Below, piece by piece: positions 35,276-45,006 of a stretch of DNA of 64,000 nucleotides. A program made the position numbers and the translations under genes. The DNA is from Prolixibacteraceae bacterium (GTDB lineage: Bacteria > Bacteroidota > Bacteroidia > Bacteroidales > Prolixibacteraceae), in the NCBI GenBank assembly GCA_028377305.1, contig JAONJW010000004.1, positions 16,020-80,019 of the forward strand. The letters run 5' to 3'. Below the pieces are notes generated by a model that ran no database searches, was not told the origin of the DNA, and saw nothing but the letters and a program-made list of their open reading frames with translations. Position 1 is the stretch's first letter, and every line of letters starts with the position of its first letter.

Positions 35276-35503
35276 AATAGACTATTTACAATTAAGAACC
35301 AATGAGTTAATTCTCTTACAAAATAAAACATGATAAAAATAAATAATTTTATTTCACATTGGTAAATAATTCTTCAAACTTAACATCAAAAGATAACAAA
35401 CGCTTAAATAATGATCAATTTTATCTACACCAAAGTATAATATTACAAAGAACATTGTTTCAATCATACTTGTTCATATAGAGTAATCAATTTGTATAAA
35501 ATC

Positions 35504-36385
35504 ATGAGATACCTCTTTTTTCTATCCTTTGTAATGTTATTCTTTTCATGTATTCCAAATAACAAGATGCGTATTGATATGATTCATCCATATCCGTCAA
35601 GTTATATTGAAGATAGAAATGTAGACATATGGCTGCCCCAGAATTATAGCAAAGATAAACGATATCAAGTTCTATATATGCACGATGGGCAGATGCTACA
35701 TGATAGCACCTCTACGTGGAATCAGCAGGCATGGATGGCTGGACCTATCATGCAAAAACTGATTTCGAACCGGGAAGTACCTGAAACCATTATCGTGGGG
35801 ATATGGAATATTCAAGACCATAGAACTTCAGACTACTGGCCAGCGAAACCGTTTAATATGCTTCCCAAATCTCTACGAAACAGCTTAATAGAGAAACGCC
35901 TGAAGCGAGCACCAAACTCTGACAAATACCTTAAGTTTATTGTGGAGGAGCTCAAACCCTATATAGATAGAACCTATGCTACCTATACAGATCAAAAACA
36001 CACTTTTATTGCCGGATCTTCTATGGGAGGGCTAATATCGATGTATGCAATCTGTGAATATCCTAAAATATTCTCTGGTGCTGCTTGCTTATCGACCCAT
36101 TGGATAGGGGGGGATGATACCAATAATGCAATCGCGAAATCGTTCATTAACTATATCGATCAATATATTCCATCAGCTAAAAACCATAAGTTCTACTTCG
36201 ATCATGGGACAGAGACCTTAGATCAACACTATGGACCATCTCAACTAAAAGTAAACGCTGTGTTTATAAAACACGGATACACAAAAACAAATTTTAAAAG
36301 TGAAGTATTTGTTGGCGATAAACACGAAGAGAAATACTGGGCTCAAAGACTTCATATTCCTTTTAAATTCATATTAAACAGATAG
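35504..36385 (+). CDS. Esterase-family alpha/beta hydrolase lipoprotein
   Basis: A 293-residue exported hydrolase of the putative esterase (PF00756/EstA-like) group. The start is taken at ATG 35504. The longer frame begins at an upstream TTG. The lipoprotein signal MRYLFFLSFVMLFFSC ends at Cys16. RYQVLYMHDGQMLHDSTSTWN and the nucleophile elbow AGSSMGGL (Ser173) are clear, and a His of the triad is probably in VGDKHEEKYW near the C-terminus. Such enzymes act on feruloyl, siderophore or other ester substrates. Which one is unknown. The SDR gene 68 bases later lies on the same strand, with no visible terminator between. Confidence 0.88.
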   Translation: MRYLFFLSFVMLFFSCIPNNKMRIDMIHPYPSSYIEDRNVDIWLPQNYSKDKRYQVLYMHDGQMLHDSTSTWNQQAWMAGPIMQKLISNREVPETIIVGIWNIQDHRTSDYWPAKPFNMLPKSLRNSLIEKRLKRAPNSDKYLKFIVEELKPYIDRTYATYTDQKHTFIAGSSMGGLISMYAICEYPKIFSGAACLSTHWIGGDDTNNAIAKSFINYIDQYIPSAKNHKFYFDHGTETLDQHYGPSQLKVNAVFIKHGYTKTNFKSEVFVGDKHEEKYWAQRLHIPFKFILNR

Positions 36386-36453
36386 AGTTCATCCCAAAAA
36401 CATCTTTGTATAGAATGCAATTCTTATGAATAATCAATTAAAAAAACAATGAT

Positions 36454-37095
36454 ATGAAAAACATCTTAATAATAGGTTGTGGACCAGGGTTAGGTTTATC
36501 TCTAGCCAAAATATTTGGGGCTAATGGCAACCACATTTCACTAATCAGTAGAAATATAAACAAACTCAATAGCTACAAAGAGATACTACAAAAGAATAAC
36601 ATACCTGTCATCGTACACCAGGCCGATGTTGAACAATTTGATACCCTAAAGAAAGCCCTCGATAAAATTCGAGAAAAAGTCTCTCATTTTGATGTAGTCA
36701 TATACAATGCAGCCTCACTAAGGCTTAATGATATTATGGAGGACACCCCCGAACAAATGCTCAAAGATTATAAAATAAACACACTACATGCATTGGAGAC
36801 AGTTAAATACTTATACCCAGAACTTAAAGCAAACAATGGTACCGTTTTACTAACGGGAGGTGGATTTGCTCTTCATCCTAATCCACGTTTCGGATCACTC
36901 TCCATGGGTAAAGCCTCCCTTAGAAATCTATCCCATCAACTATACAAGAAACTACGTAGAGATAAGATATATGTAGGAACAGTAACCATAACTGATTTTA
37001 TCAGTAAGGAGAGTACCAAATATTCTCCAGATAAGATTGCCGAGCAGTTTTACAATCTCTATCTCAACAAAAGTCAAAATGAGACAATCTATTAA
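36454..37095 (+). CDS. Short-chain dehydrogenase/reductase-like protein lacking the catalytic tyrosine
   Basis: A 213-residue SDR-fold protein. The cofactor-binding start MKNILIIGCGPGLGLSLAKIF is the GxGxxG variant GCGPGLG, and IYNAASLR corresponds to the NNAG motif. Where the catalytic YxxxK should be, the sequence is FGSLSMGKASLRNL: the Lys is present (Lys153) but the Tyr position holds Leu149. The protein may be inactive, use another residue, or serve as a binding protein. It is shorter than average at the C-terminus. The co-directional esterase gene upstream suggests one transcript. Confidence 0.85.
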   Translation: MKNILIIGCGPGLGLSLAKIFGANGNHISLISRNINKLNSYKEILQKNNIPVIVHQADVEQFDTLKKALDKIREKVSHFDVVIYNAASLRLNDIMEDTPEQMLKDYKINTLHALETVKYLYPELKANNGTVLLTGGGFALHPNPRFGSLSMGKASLRNLSHQLYKKLRRDKIYVGTVTITDFISKESTKYSPDKIAEQFYNLYLNKSQNETIY

Positions 37096-37140
37096 AAACC
37101 AGATTTTTACACTATAAACAACTCATTTGTGTAATTTAAA

Positions 37141-37893
37141 TCAGAACCGACACCCAAGATATATCTGCTTCATATGATATCTCTCCGACATCATATCATA
37201 TGGGTTCCCCAATTCATATTTAAACCCAATAGGCAAAGATATTGACTTTGTAATTTTCCATGAAAAACTAACATCATGAGAGTACACCAAATCAGATGGC
37301 CCATGAAAAAAGAACTCCTTTTCATCGTCATAATAAGAATTCCACGCAGATTCATTAGATAAATTCCATAAACTCAGATTACACTGAAAACAGACCTCGA
37401 ACTCATCCCACTCCTTCCTTACAACACATAATATACTCTGACCAAAAGTCCAATAGTTCATTTCTTGTGAAAATGCATCATCCCCGCCGTTGTACATAGA
37501 AGCTCTAATGTTTTGATACAATCCAGACCCCACATATACCCCCAAACCAGACGTGACATTAGTCAATCGAAATGACAGCTCTTCGGTAGCTTGAAAACGA
37601 AGAAATATCAAGTCACTCTGTTTATTTAAGGCGTTATCATGAAACTTATGGATCATATTCCCTCCTACATAATCCAACTTATAATGCTGAAGCCATCGGT
37701 TTGAATATATATGTCCTCCCACAGTAGCTGCGCTAACTCTATCTTTAAATGAATAAGAAGCCACTTTTTGATCTTGTCGTTTGAGCTGAACAATGCCAAT
37801 ATTAAAGTACAGATCTACTTCTTTCTTCCCCTCAGCATTCACTACAAGCACCGAAGCAAGCAACAAAAACAATGCTCTAATAAACCCTCGCAT
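37141..37893 (-). CDS. Probable outer-membrane beta-barrel protein
   Basis: A 250-residue exported protein, counted from ATG 37893. The longer frame begins at a TTG two codons upstream. A signal peptide MRGFIRALFLLLASVLVVNA is followed by a sequence with alternating hydrophobic and aromatic residues (VDLYFNIGIVQL, WQKLDYVGG-type turns, SISLPIGFKYELG) ending in a C-terminal aromatic (YLGCRF), which fits an outer-membrane barrel. No family was recognised. The gene overlaps the end of the S41 peptidase gene by 17 bases, so the two are translated together and may work together. Confidence 0.7.
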   Translation of the reverse strand: MRGFIRALFLLLASVLVVNAEGKKEVDLYFNIGIVQLKRQDQKVASYSFKDRVSAATVGGHIYSNRWLQHYKLDYVGGNMIHKFHDNALNKQSDLIFLRFQATEELSFRLTNVTSGLGVYVGSGLYQNIRASMYNGGDDAFSQEMNYWTFGQSILCVVRKEWDEFEVCFQCNLSLWNLSNESAWNSYYDDEKEFFFHGPSDLVYSHDVSFSWKITKSISLPIGFKYELGNPYDMMSERYHMKQIYLGCRF

Positions 37894-38953
37894 ATTCAAT
37901 AGCTTTTATTAGTGTAGGATCTTCAAAATTCGAAAGGTTGATGTTCTTCATTTCAATATCTGGAGTTAATCCAACCCCTTCATAGCTTTTCCCTGTAGGC
38001 AAACGAACATCACTAACAGGAATTCGTACAAACCATCCATTAATGAGTTCTCGATACATTGACGGAGAAAAAATCCCAAAGGTCCTCGAACCTAAGGTAA
38101 TAACGTTGGGTAATCCTTTCATTACAACAACAAATATCTCAGCAGCACTTGCGGTAGATTTGTTCGTTAGAACAACACAATCTCCTTTAAAGGTAAAAGA
38201 AGACGAAGGCTTCACGACAAAACTACTCTTTACCTTCCTCAAGTCAGTTCTATTATCATTATATCGAACCCTTTCAATTAAATACTCTCGAGTCTCTGAA
38301 TAGAAATAACCTGCTAGATACTCTGACCAAGCCGAGAAACCACCCCTATTATTCCTCACATCAAGAATGATAGAGTGGCTCGTTTTCAAAAAATCCATAG
38401 CATTATCCACTTCATCTTTGAATTGATTAAACGATTGGGGTTCTTTGTTTGGCATAAATGCATTTACCTTTATATAACCAATGGGAAGAGATGGCTTTGC
38501 CTTACTAGACTTAATGTATCCATATTCAACAAAATCCATCTTGTCAGTGACAAGATCAACTTCATATTTATAATACCTTTCTGAAACCATATAGGTATCG
38601 TCAAATCCAGTCCTAAGAGGCTGATAGGAAGATAAAGCCTCTTTTGTTTGAGCAATATAAGAGTGCCCATCCCTTAACTCTTTCAACTCTATCTCATTCA
38701 AAATATGGTAAAGTTCTTCAGGAGTCGTATGCTCATTTATCCTGCTTCTATATTTCACATACACGTGATCCCAATCGATCGATTTAACGAGAAAATTAGC
38801 GTAATATAGATCATAAGACCTCCAAAAATCATCAAATACATCAATTGAAGTATATCCTTTACTATAATCATCCCATGTCGAACTACAAGATGAGAATAGC
38901 AACAGTAGCAAAAACACAAAACAGTTTACACTTCTTTTCATATATTTAAACAT
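37877..38953 (-). CDS. S41-family (C-terminal processing type) peptidase lipoprotein
   Basis: A 358-residue lipoprotein with signal MKRSVNCFVFLLLLLFSSC (start at residue 1 or at Met5). The S41 core shows SIILDVRNNRGGFSAWSEYLAG, then VVLTNKSTASAAEIFVVVMKGLPNVITLGSRTFG, in which Ser269 of TASAAE is the expected nucleophile. Near the N-terminus lies ELRDGHSYI. There is no obvious PDZ domain, so this is the Tri/IRBP-like short form seen in Bacteroidota. The substrate is unknown. The downstream overlapping barrel protein suggests a cell-envelope role. Confidence 0.88.
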   Translation of the reverse strand: MFKYMKRSVNCFVFLLLLLFSSCSSTWDDYSKGYTSIDVFDDFWRSYDLYYANFLVKSIDWDHVYVKYRSRINEHTTPEELYHILNEIELKELRDGHSYIAQTKEALSSYQPLRTGFDDTYMVSERYYKYEVDLVTDKMDFVEYGYIKSSKAKPSLPIGYIKVNAFMPNKEPQSFNQFKDEVDNAMDFLKTSHSIILDVRNNRGGFSAWSEYLAGYFYSETREYLIERVRYNDNRTDLRKVKSSFVVKPSSSFTFKGDCVVLTNKSTASAAEIFVVVMKGLPNVITLGSRTFGIFSPSMYRELINGWFVRIPVSDVRLPTGKSYEGVGLTPDIEMKNINLSNFEDPTLIKAIEYARVY

Positions 38954-39045
38954 TATATGATTACAGATTCACTCAAACAATAAAGTTAGGATAAAAAAAG
39001 AATATTAGTTACCCTAACTCTATTTAATGGTTTTTCTATCCAAAA

Positions 39046-39894
39046 CTATTCCAACGCCTTTTCATAAGAAGGTGCAAGTTCATTATACCAACTCAGAACC
39101 GACTTCTTTAGATCCCAATCGTTCTCTCCCATCTTCTGTATTAAAATGTCCACTTGCTGCTTATTAAAAGCATATGACTTGAAGAATTTCTTTAACTTAG
39201 GGTGATTACTAGCCCATGATCTAGTACAGTATTTAACCAAAGCATAGTTGGTATCAAATGCACTATATGGATCTTCAAGCATCTTAATATATTTATGATC
39301 TAACATAGGATGTGGCTCCCAACCAGTGATACAAAATGGGACACGATTCATATATAAATTCTCGAAAACTTTAATCATTTCGACTTCAGTAACATACTCC
39401 GATTCGACATTTAAATCATATCTTTTACGAACCTCACTCACACCAGCAAAAGATTCTGAATCATGATTTATTGCAATAGAGTAGATTTTTCCACCAATTT
39501 CTTTTTCAAGTCCTTTAAGCTCTGCTATAGAAGTTATATCCATATAGTTTGGAACGACCAAACCTATCTTTCCTCCCTCATAGATATTCCCTAATACGGC
39601 TAGTTTTTGGGTGCCCTGAACATGAATACTATGAGACATCCATTTCTCTAGAAAGACATCTGCCTTTCCGCTGTTCAACGCTTTAACTCCATCCTTCACA
39701 AGGATAGTCTTCACCTGATATCCATTGGATTCAAGCAGTCGTTTGGCAAACATCGTGAATGCCTTATTTTCACTCCAATCCTCATATGCAATCACCACAT
39801 CTGGCTCTTTAGATGAGCCCGTACTCTTTGTGGTTTTATTACATGAGAATAATAAAAGAGAAATAACAATTAAAAGTAATAATTTAGGTTTCAT
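39046..39894 (-). CDS. Glycine betaine/proline-type ABC transporter substrate-binding lipoprotein (OpuAC-like)
   Basis: A 282-residue lipoprotein, counted from ATG 39894 (MKPKLLLLIVISLLLFSC, Cys18). The longer frame starts at a TTG. The mature sequence DVVIAYEDWSENKAFTMFAKRLLESNGYQVKTILVKDG and GKADVFLEKWMSHS match the OpuAC substrate-binding fold, where aromatic residues clamp betaine. FCITGWEPHPMLDHKYIKMLEDP is also typical. No permease or ATPase lies beside it, so it must work with components elsewhere or be an orphan. The substrate may be glycine betaine or another osmolyte. TATATTTG at 39956-39963 is a candidate -7 element. Confidence 0.9.
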   Translation of the reverse strand: MKPKLLLLIVISLLLFSCNKTTKSTGSSKEPDVVIAYEDWSENKAFTMFAKRLLESNGYQVKTILVKDGVKALNSGKADVFLEKWMSHSIHVQGTQKLAVLGNIYEGGKIGLVVPNYMDITSIAELKGLEKEIGGKIYSIAINHDSESFAGVSEVRKRYDLNVESEYVTEVEMIKVFENLYMNRVPFCITGWEPHPMLDHKYIKMLEDPYSAFDTNYALVKYCTRSWASNHPKLKKFFKSYAFNKQQVDILIQKMGENDWDLKKSVLSWYNELAPSYEKALE

Positions 39895-40385
39895 AGTAAT
39901 TAATGATAAATAGTAAATCAATTATTCAAAAACCATCGCATTCTAAGGATATTACCAAATATAAACAATACCAACTATTTTCCGTAACGACCTTCGCTTT
40001 TTATGATATATATTTTAAACCACAAACATTGTGCAGGTTCGACTTAATAATTACCAAACACTAAAACCGGCACCCAAAGTATCCACAGAAGTTATGACTT
40101 TTAATTAGCCTATTCATATCAACAAGACTAAATGACGATCTTTAGCAACACGAAATCAAACCTATTTTCCTCTCTCAAAACAAAGCTCGATAGTCTTTGT
40201 TTATTCAATCATCTATACATGAAATCATCTACTTACATACTTAAAACGACCTTTAAGCCCTAGAATAATATGTTTTATGACAACACTCATCTTTTAAATT
40301 ATATTAATTCTATTACTTGCGCTTCTCTTTCACTCCCAAAATTTATGTTAGAAAGGGCTATACTAATTAAAAAACAAACATATCT
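39895..40385. other. Divergent intergenic region
   Basis: About 490 bases between OpuAC-like and YgjV-like genes. The candidate promoter at 39956-39963 serves the left gene. I see no other feature and no repeat. Confidence 0.55.
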
Positions 40386-41012
40386 ATGGATACAACAACA
40401 TTAGTAGAATGGGCAGGCTATACAGCTTCTGTAATTGTGGCCATCTCACTTACGATGACCTCAATGATTAAACTTCGATGGTTTAACCTTATTGGTTCTC
40501 TTATCTTCACTATCTATGGCTTTATCATTGAAGCTTATCCTATTGCTCTTGTCAATGCTTTCATTGTAGGAGTAAACATCGTATTTCTATTTAAGATGTA
40601 CACCAAACACGACTACTTCACATCACTAGAAGTAGACCGGAATGACCCTTACTTCAAAGGATGCCTCAAATTCTATAGAGAGCAACTTCTACAAGAATAC
40701 CCAGAAATCGACACCCCTTTAAACAACGAATCGATTGTATTAATCCTAAGAGATATGTCTGTAGCTGGATTCTGTATTGGAAATATCGAAGGAGACACCT
40801 TAGATCTAAAACTTGACTATGCAACCCCTCCATACAGAGATTTTAAGACTGGTAAATACCTTTTCGAAAATAAAAACTCGGTATACAAGAGCAAAGGAAT
40901 TACCACAGTGAAAGCTGTTCCACCAGCAGAACATTATCACAAATACTATAAATCGGTAGGATTCAAAGAAGAAGAAATTAACGGTAAGACTTGCTTTACA
41001 AAGTCAATATAA
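40386..41012 (+). CDS. YgjV-like inner-membrane protein with a soluble C-terminal domain
   Basis: A 208-residue protein. Residues 1-75 hold three membrane segments (WAGYTASVIVAISLTMTS, WFNLIGSLIFTIYGFIIEAY, IALVNAFIVGVNIVFLF), resembling the YgjV/lactate-permease-like membrane family. Residues from about 90 form a soluble domain ending HYHKYYKSVGFKEEEINGKTCFTKSI, whose last part looks like the C-terminal strand of a GNAT acetyltransferase (ERFYKKLGF-type). The N-terminal Met-Thr-Ser-Met-Ile-Lys loop is typical. The function is unknown. Such fusions occur in Bacteroidota. Confidence 0.75.
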   Translation: MDTTTLVEWAGYTASVIVAISLTMTSMIKLRWFNLIGSLIFTIYGFIIEAYPIALVNAFIVGVNIVFLFKMYTKHDYFTSLEVDRNDPYFKGCLKFYREQLLQEYPEIDTPLNNESIVLILRDMSVAGFCIGNIEGDTLDLKLDYATPPYRDFKTGKYLFENKNSVYKSKGITTVKAVPPAEHYHKYYKSVGFKEEEINGKTCFTKSI

Positions 41013-41023
41013 CCACCGTAGTG

Positions 41024-41060
41024 TTAGAGAGGTTTGTTACAGAACCTCTCTAAATATTTA
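41024..41060. terminator. Bidirectional terminator
   Basis: TTAGAGAGGTT (41024-41034) pairs with AACCTCTCTAA (41043-41053) over an 8-base loop, with A/T runs on both sides. It lies between the convergent YgjV-like and aldehyde dehydrogenase genes. Confidence 0.75.
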
Positions 41061-41090
41061 CTCTTCTTAATAAAAAAAATTCATCCCCTT

Positions 41091-42545
41091 CTACTTCATA
41101 AACCAAGATCCAAAACGATTTACAAACCACGAAACGATACGACTTCTATTCATACATGATGGGAGATTCAACCCCAACATCTTTTTCATCATTGAGATCT
41201 TCTTTTCCGTAAATGGTGGATAACGTTTGATCGTATCGAAACCAGTATGGTGATCATATACCGCTTTGGCATTAGACAGATCAAGAAAGCCATGCTTCCC
41301 ATGGTATTTACCCATTCCTGCAGGACCAACGCCTCCAAAAGGCAGATCAGGAATGGCCAAATGATACAGGCAATCATTCACACAAACTCCTCCAGCAGTA
41401 GTGTAATTTAAAATATGGTCTACCACCATTCTATCCTCCGCAAAAACATATAGTGCTAATGGCTTGTCTTTTCCTTGAACCATATCGATCCCTTTCTGCA
41501 TAGAGTCAATCTCTATTACGGGTAAGATAGGGCCAAATATCTCACCCTCCATTACCATAGCATCTGGCGAAACATTCTTTAATACTGTCGGAGCAATATA
41601 TTTGGTATCCCGATCATATTCTCCTCCACATAACACCTCTTGACCTTTCATCAACGATACCAAATCATCGAAAGCCCGATAATTGATGATCCGACTATAA
41701 TCTTTACTCTGCTGGGGATCTCCTTCAAAGAACTGGTCAATCACCTTAGGGACCATATCATAAAATTCATTAGCAATGGACTTGTCTAACAGCACATAGT
41801 CTGGGGCGACGCATGTTTGACCAGAATTCATTAGTTTTCCTTGGATCAAACGTCGTACACTCACCTCTAGATTACACGAACCATGTATAAACGCAGGACT
41901 CTTCCCTCCTAGTTCAAGCGTTACTGGAATCAATCTCTTTGATGCCGCTTCCATCACCACTTTCCCTACTCGTCCACTTCCGGTCACAAATATCTTGTCC
42001 CAATGAAGGTCAAGTAAGGACTCATTAGAAGTACTCTCTTCTGTAACCCAGAAAGCATTCGAATCTAAATATCTTGGCACTAGATCTCGAATCAATGATG
42101 TCGTAGCCGATGCCGTTCGCGGAGGTTTAATCACGGCACCATTTCCTGCTGCAATAGCTGGAATTAATGGACCTAAAGTCAATTGAAGAGGGTAGTTCCA
42201 AGCTCCCATAATCAGAATCACCCCAAGGGGTTCATATCGAATATAAGATCTAGCTGGCTGTAGCGCAGCGGGAGTATCCACCACCTCATCTTTCATCCAA
42301 CGCTTTAGATGATCTAAAGTGTGATCTATTTCCGCAATCAATAGATTTATTTCTGTAAGATACGACTCAAAACTACTCTTGCCAAGATCAGCAAAAAGTG
42401 CTTCCTCGATCGCTTCACTAGACTCCCCCAGCAAACGTTTTAGTGCATAAAGCTGTGTCTCTCGCCATGAACGATCTAGGGTATTACCTTGACCACAATA
42501 ACCTCTAATCCCTTCAAATTTACTATTTAGCATATCTTGTATCAT
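41091..42545 (-). CDS. Aldehyde dehydrogenase, class-3 (ALDH3) type
   Basis: A 484-residue NAD(P)+-dependent aldehyde dehydrogenase. The general base and nucleophile are intact: Glu211 in PVTLELGGKSPAF and Cys245 in MNSGQTCVAPDYVL. ILIMGAWNYPLQLTLGPLIPAIAAGNGAVIKPP and the C-terminal PDLPFGGVGPAGMGKYHGKHGFLDLSNAKAV match ALDH3-type fatty or aromatic aldehyde dehydrogenases, which lack the longer N-terminus of class 1/2. There is no signal peptide. The last about 40 residues include a hydrophobic patch (MKKMLGLNLPSCM), perhaps for membrane contact. The physiological aldehyde is unknown. Convergent genes suggest a single-gene unit. Confidence 0.95.
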   Translation of the reverse strand: MIQDMLNSKFEGIRGYCGQGNTLDRSWRETQLYALKRLLGESSEAIEEALFADLGKSSFESYLTEINLLIAEIDHTLDHLKRWMKDEVVDTPAALQPARSYIRYEPLGVILIMGAWNYPLQLTLGPLIPAIAAGNGAVIKPPRTASATTSLIRDLVPRYLDSNAFWVTEESTSNESLLDLHWDKIFVTGSGRVGKVVMEAASKRLIPVTLELGGKSPAFIHGSCNLEVSVRRLIQGKLMNSGQTCVAPDYVLLDKSIANEFYDMVPKVIDQFFEGDPQQSKDYSRIINYRAFDDLVSLMKGQEVLCGGEYDRDTKYIAPTVLKNVSPDAMVMEGEIFGPILPVIEIDSMQKGIDMVQGKDKPLALYVFAEDRMVVDHILNYTTAGGVCVNDCLYHLAIPDLPFGGVGPAGMGKYHGKHGFLDLSNAKAVYDHHTGFDTIKRYPPFTEKKISMMKKMLGLNLPSCMNRSRIVSWFVNRFGSWFMK

Positions 42546-42865
42546 CTATAATTTCTTGATTGAATGAGTTCATCTCTACTATAGTAGCGACCTCAACAAA
42601 TTAAGTATTAATAGCCTCTTATTTTGAAATAACATATAATACTAATTTAATAAATATGAACGACATTTCATGTCATTACATGATGGTAAAACAGATATTG
42701 ATCTTGCGGTCAATATTTGACATAAGTAATATATCAACAGACATCTAACGATATGTAGTTTCTCTTTCTAACACATCTTTATCATAAAGAGATCTGCAAA
42801 ATAGCTTAGATATATCTATTTTTACCCTGTGAAACAACGAAGAAACCATACTATTGTCAAGATAT
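42546..42865. other. Divergent intergenic region
   Basis: About 320 AT-rich bases between the aldehyde dehydrogenase and DUF819 genes. I found no strict TAnnTTTG element, repeat or RNA-like fold. Confidence 0.5.
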
Positions 42866-44023
42866 ATGAAAATCACTCTGATCATACTATACCTCATTAT
42901 CATACCGATAATCATCGCTTATCTTCAGCGAAAATCTTCTATTATTCGTAAAATTGGAGCCATACCATTCCTTTACCTATTAGGTATTGGGCTTCACGAG
43001 ATTTTTCCTTTCGACAGATGGATAGACGCAACCAAACTCTACCAAATAGAAGAGTCATTCTCTTCCGTGATGTTACTTTTGGCCATTCCTCTTTTGCTCT
43101 TCTCTATCAACATTAAAGAAGAGATCAAAAAAAACAGAGGCATTCTCTCTTCAATTACCATCGCACTTGTATCTCTTATTTTATCCACCGTTACGGCATT
43201 TTTTATTTTTAAAGATAAGGTAGCAGAGGCATACAATGTCTCTGGGATGCTCACTGGATTATATTCTGGAGGATCTCCCAACTTAGCTGCGATAAAGAAT
43301 GCACTGCAAGTCGCACCACAAAGGTTGGTATTGATCGTTAGCTATGACTTTGTCATTGGCATAGGAGTTATTCTATTCTTTATCACCATCGCAAAATATA
43401 TATTCCGTGCGATATTACCCCACAGAGACCAAACGAAAGAACATCATAGTAAGCATATTCACATGGAAGACGAAACCAATATATTTGACCGAAACAGATG
43501 GAAAGAGATGTTGGTAGGCCTATTTTTTTCATTCATTGTTGTTGCTATCAGTGTTCTGATAGGCAAAGGATTCTCGGAAACAACAGGTCCAATTATTACG
43601 ATCTTAACTGCCACTACACTTGCAATCACACTTGGTCAAATCCCTAGAATAAACCACCTGAAAGGCACTTTCTCTTTAGGGATGATGTTTATTCTTATCT
43701 TCTCTTTTGCCATCGCAAATATGGCAGATTTCAGTTCCATACAAAAAATAAAGAACCCCTATTTGCTACTCATGATGCTATGGGTAATGGGGTGCAACCT
43801 AACCACCCATTTTATTCTAGCCTATCTTTTCAAAAAAGATGCAGATAAAACCATGGTATCCATGATTGCTTTCACCTACTCCCCTGTGATGGTACCAGTG
43901 GTCTGTGCTGCCATTAAAAACAGAAAAGTATTGGTCTATGGGATCACCTTTGGTCTATTTGGCTACCTCGTAGGAAACTATTTAGGGATATTACTCGCAA
44001 CTCTTCTTCTGCAGGTAGCCTAA
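42866..44023 (+). CDS. DUF819-family polytopic membrane protein
   Basis: A 385-residue integral membrane protein of the DUF819 (YjcL-like) family, with about ten hydrophobic segments, counted from ATG 42866. The longer frame begins at a TTG four codons earlier. YSGGSPNLAAIKNALQV (about 130-147) is the conserved loop of the family. It is thought to be a transporter, but the substrate is unknown. No regulatory or enzymatic domain is attached. It ends at a strong bidirectional terminator. Confidence 0.88.
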   Translation: MKITLIILYLIIIPIIIAYLQRKSSIIRKIGAIPFLYLLGIGLHEIFPFDRWIDATKLYQIEESFSSVMLLLAIPLLLFSINIKEEIKKNRGILSSITIALVSLILSTVTAFFIFKDKVAEAYNVSGMLTGLYSGGSPNLAAIKNALQVAPQRLVLIVSYDFVIGIGVILFFITIAKYIFRAILPHRDQTKEHHSKHIHMEDETNIFDRNRWKEMLVGLFFSFIVVAISVLIGKGFSETTGPIITILTATTLAITLGQIPRINHLKGTFSLGMMFILIFSFAIANMADFSSIQKIKNPYLLLMMLWVMGCNLTTHFILAYLFKKDADKTMVSMIAFTYSPVMVPVVCAAIKNRKVLVYGITFGLFGYLVGNYLGILLATLLLQVA

Positions 44024-44032
44024 GAACAAAAA

Positions 44033-44067
44033 AAACGTCTTATTCCCATTCGAATAAGACGTTTTTC
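44033..44067. terminator. Bidirectional terminator
   Basis: AAACGTCTTATTC (44033-44045) and GAATAAGACGTTT (44052-44064) form a perfect 13-bp stem with a 6-base loop, flanked by A and T runs. It separates the convergent DUF819 and SDR genes. Confidence 0.88.
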
Positions 44068-44084
44068 TTGTAATATTCTATCAA

Positions 44085-44813
44085 CTAAGCATCTTGCTTA
44101 GTATCTGTAATCACAATCTCTCTAAGAGATACAGCCTGTGGAAGCTCAAAAGTAAATTGGATCGTCTTTGCAACATCCTCTGCAGTGATATTTACAGCAC
44201 CAACATCCTCTTTCCACTCTTTATATCCATCAACAATACTCTTGTCTGTTGTATGTTCAATCAACTCAGTCTCTACAGCACCAGGAAGTATCGACAAAAC
44301 ACGTACATTGTGTGGGGACATCTCATTTCTTGCGACACGAGTCAATCCAACCACACCAAATTTGCTTGCACAATAAGCCGCATGATTACCAAAAGGTTGA
44401 ACTCCTGCGATAGATGACACGTTGATAATCGTTCCTGATTGACGAGCTTTCATATCATTCATCACGATCTGCATTCCATGCATCACTCCCATTACATTAA
44501 TGTCTAACATCCTCTGCCACTCTTGAGCATTCTGGATACTTAGATCGCCTAATAGCATCACACCAGCGTTGTTTACTAGCAATTCAGTCTTGCCATATAC
44601 AGCTTCCGCTTCTCGTACCGCTTTTTCGAATGTTTCTCTATCGGTTACATCCACCTTACGACACATAGTCTCTGGGAGATTCAATGCTTCCATCTTTTCA
44701 ACTCTTCTCGCCAATAAAAGCAATGGATAACCTGATTTACTAAAAGTCTTAGCCATCTCCATTCCGAAACCAGAGCTTGCGCCTGTAATTACTATTAGTT
44801 TTTTGTTAGTCAT
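44085..44813 (-). CDS. Short-chain dehydrogenase/reductase (YdfG/serine-dehydrogenase-like)
   Basis: A 242-residue classical SDR oxidoreductase. The cofactor motif TGASSGFG (10-17) is followed by an Arg pair (ARRVEK) that suggests NADP(H). NNAGV (81-85), the catalytic Ser133/134 in NVSSIAG, Tyr147 and Lys151 in AAYCASKFGV are all present. Among SDRs it looks closest to the YdfG/L-allo-threonine or serine 3-dehydrogenase branch, but the substrate is not certain. TAGTTTTG at 44869-44876 (minus strand) is a candidate -7 element. Confidence 0.93.
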   Translation of the reverse strand: MTNKKLIVITGASSGFGMEMAKTFSKSGYPLLLLARRVEKMEALNLPETMCRKVDVTDRETFEKAVREAEAVYGKTELLVNNAGVMLLGDLSIQNAQEWQRMLDINVMGVMHGMQIVMNDMKARQSGTIINVSSIAGVQPFGNHAAYCASKFGVVGLTRVARNEMSPHNVRVLSILPGAVETELIEHTTDKSIVDGYKEWKEDVGAVNITAEDVAKTIQFTFELPQAVSLREIVITDTKQDA

Positions 44814-45006
44814 GATATGAAGTTTATTTAATTTAGATATTGAAATAACAATATTTTTCTTGAATCAACAAAACTACCATTCTATTTTTCATTTACACAC
44901 TACCCAATCTTAGATAACCGTATTAACAATCACAAAGTTCAAATCAAATTAGTAACTTATGCCAATTCACCTGATATACAATCACATTCAAGAATAAAAA
45001 ACAACG

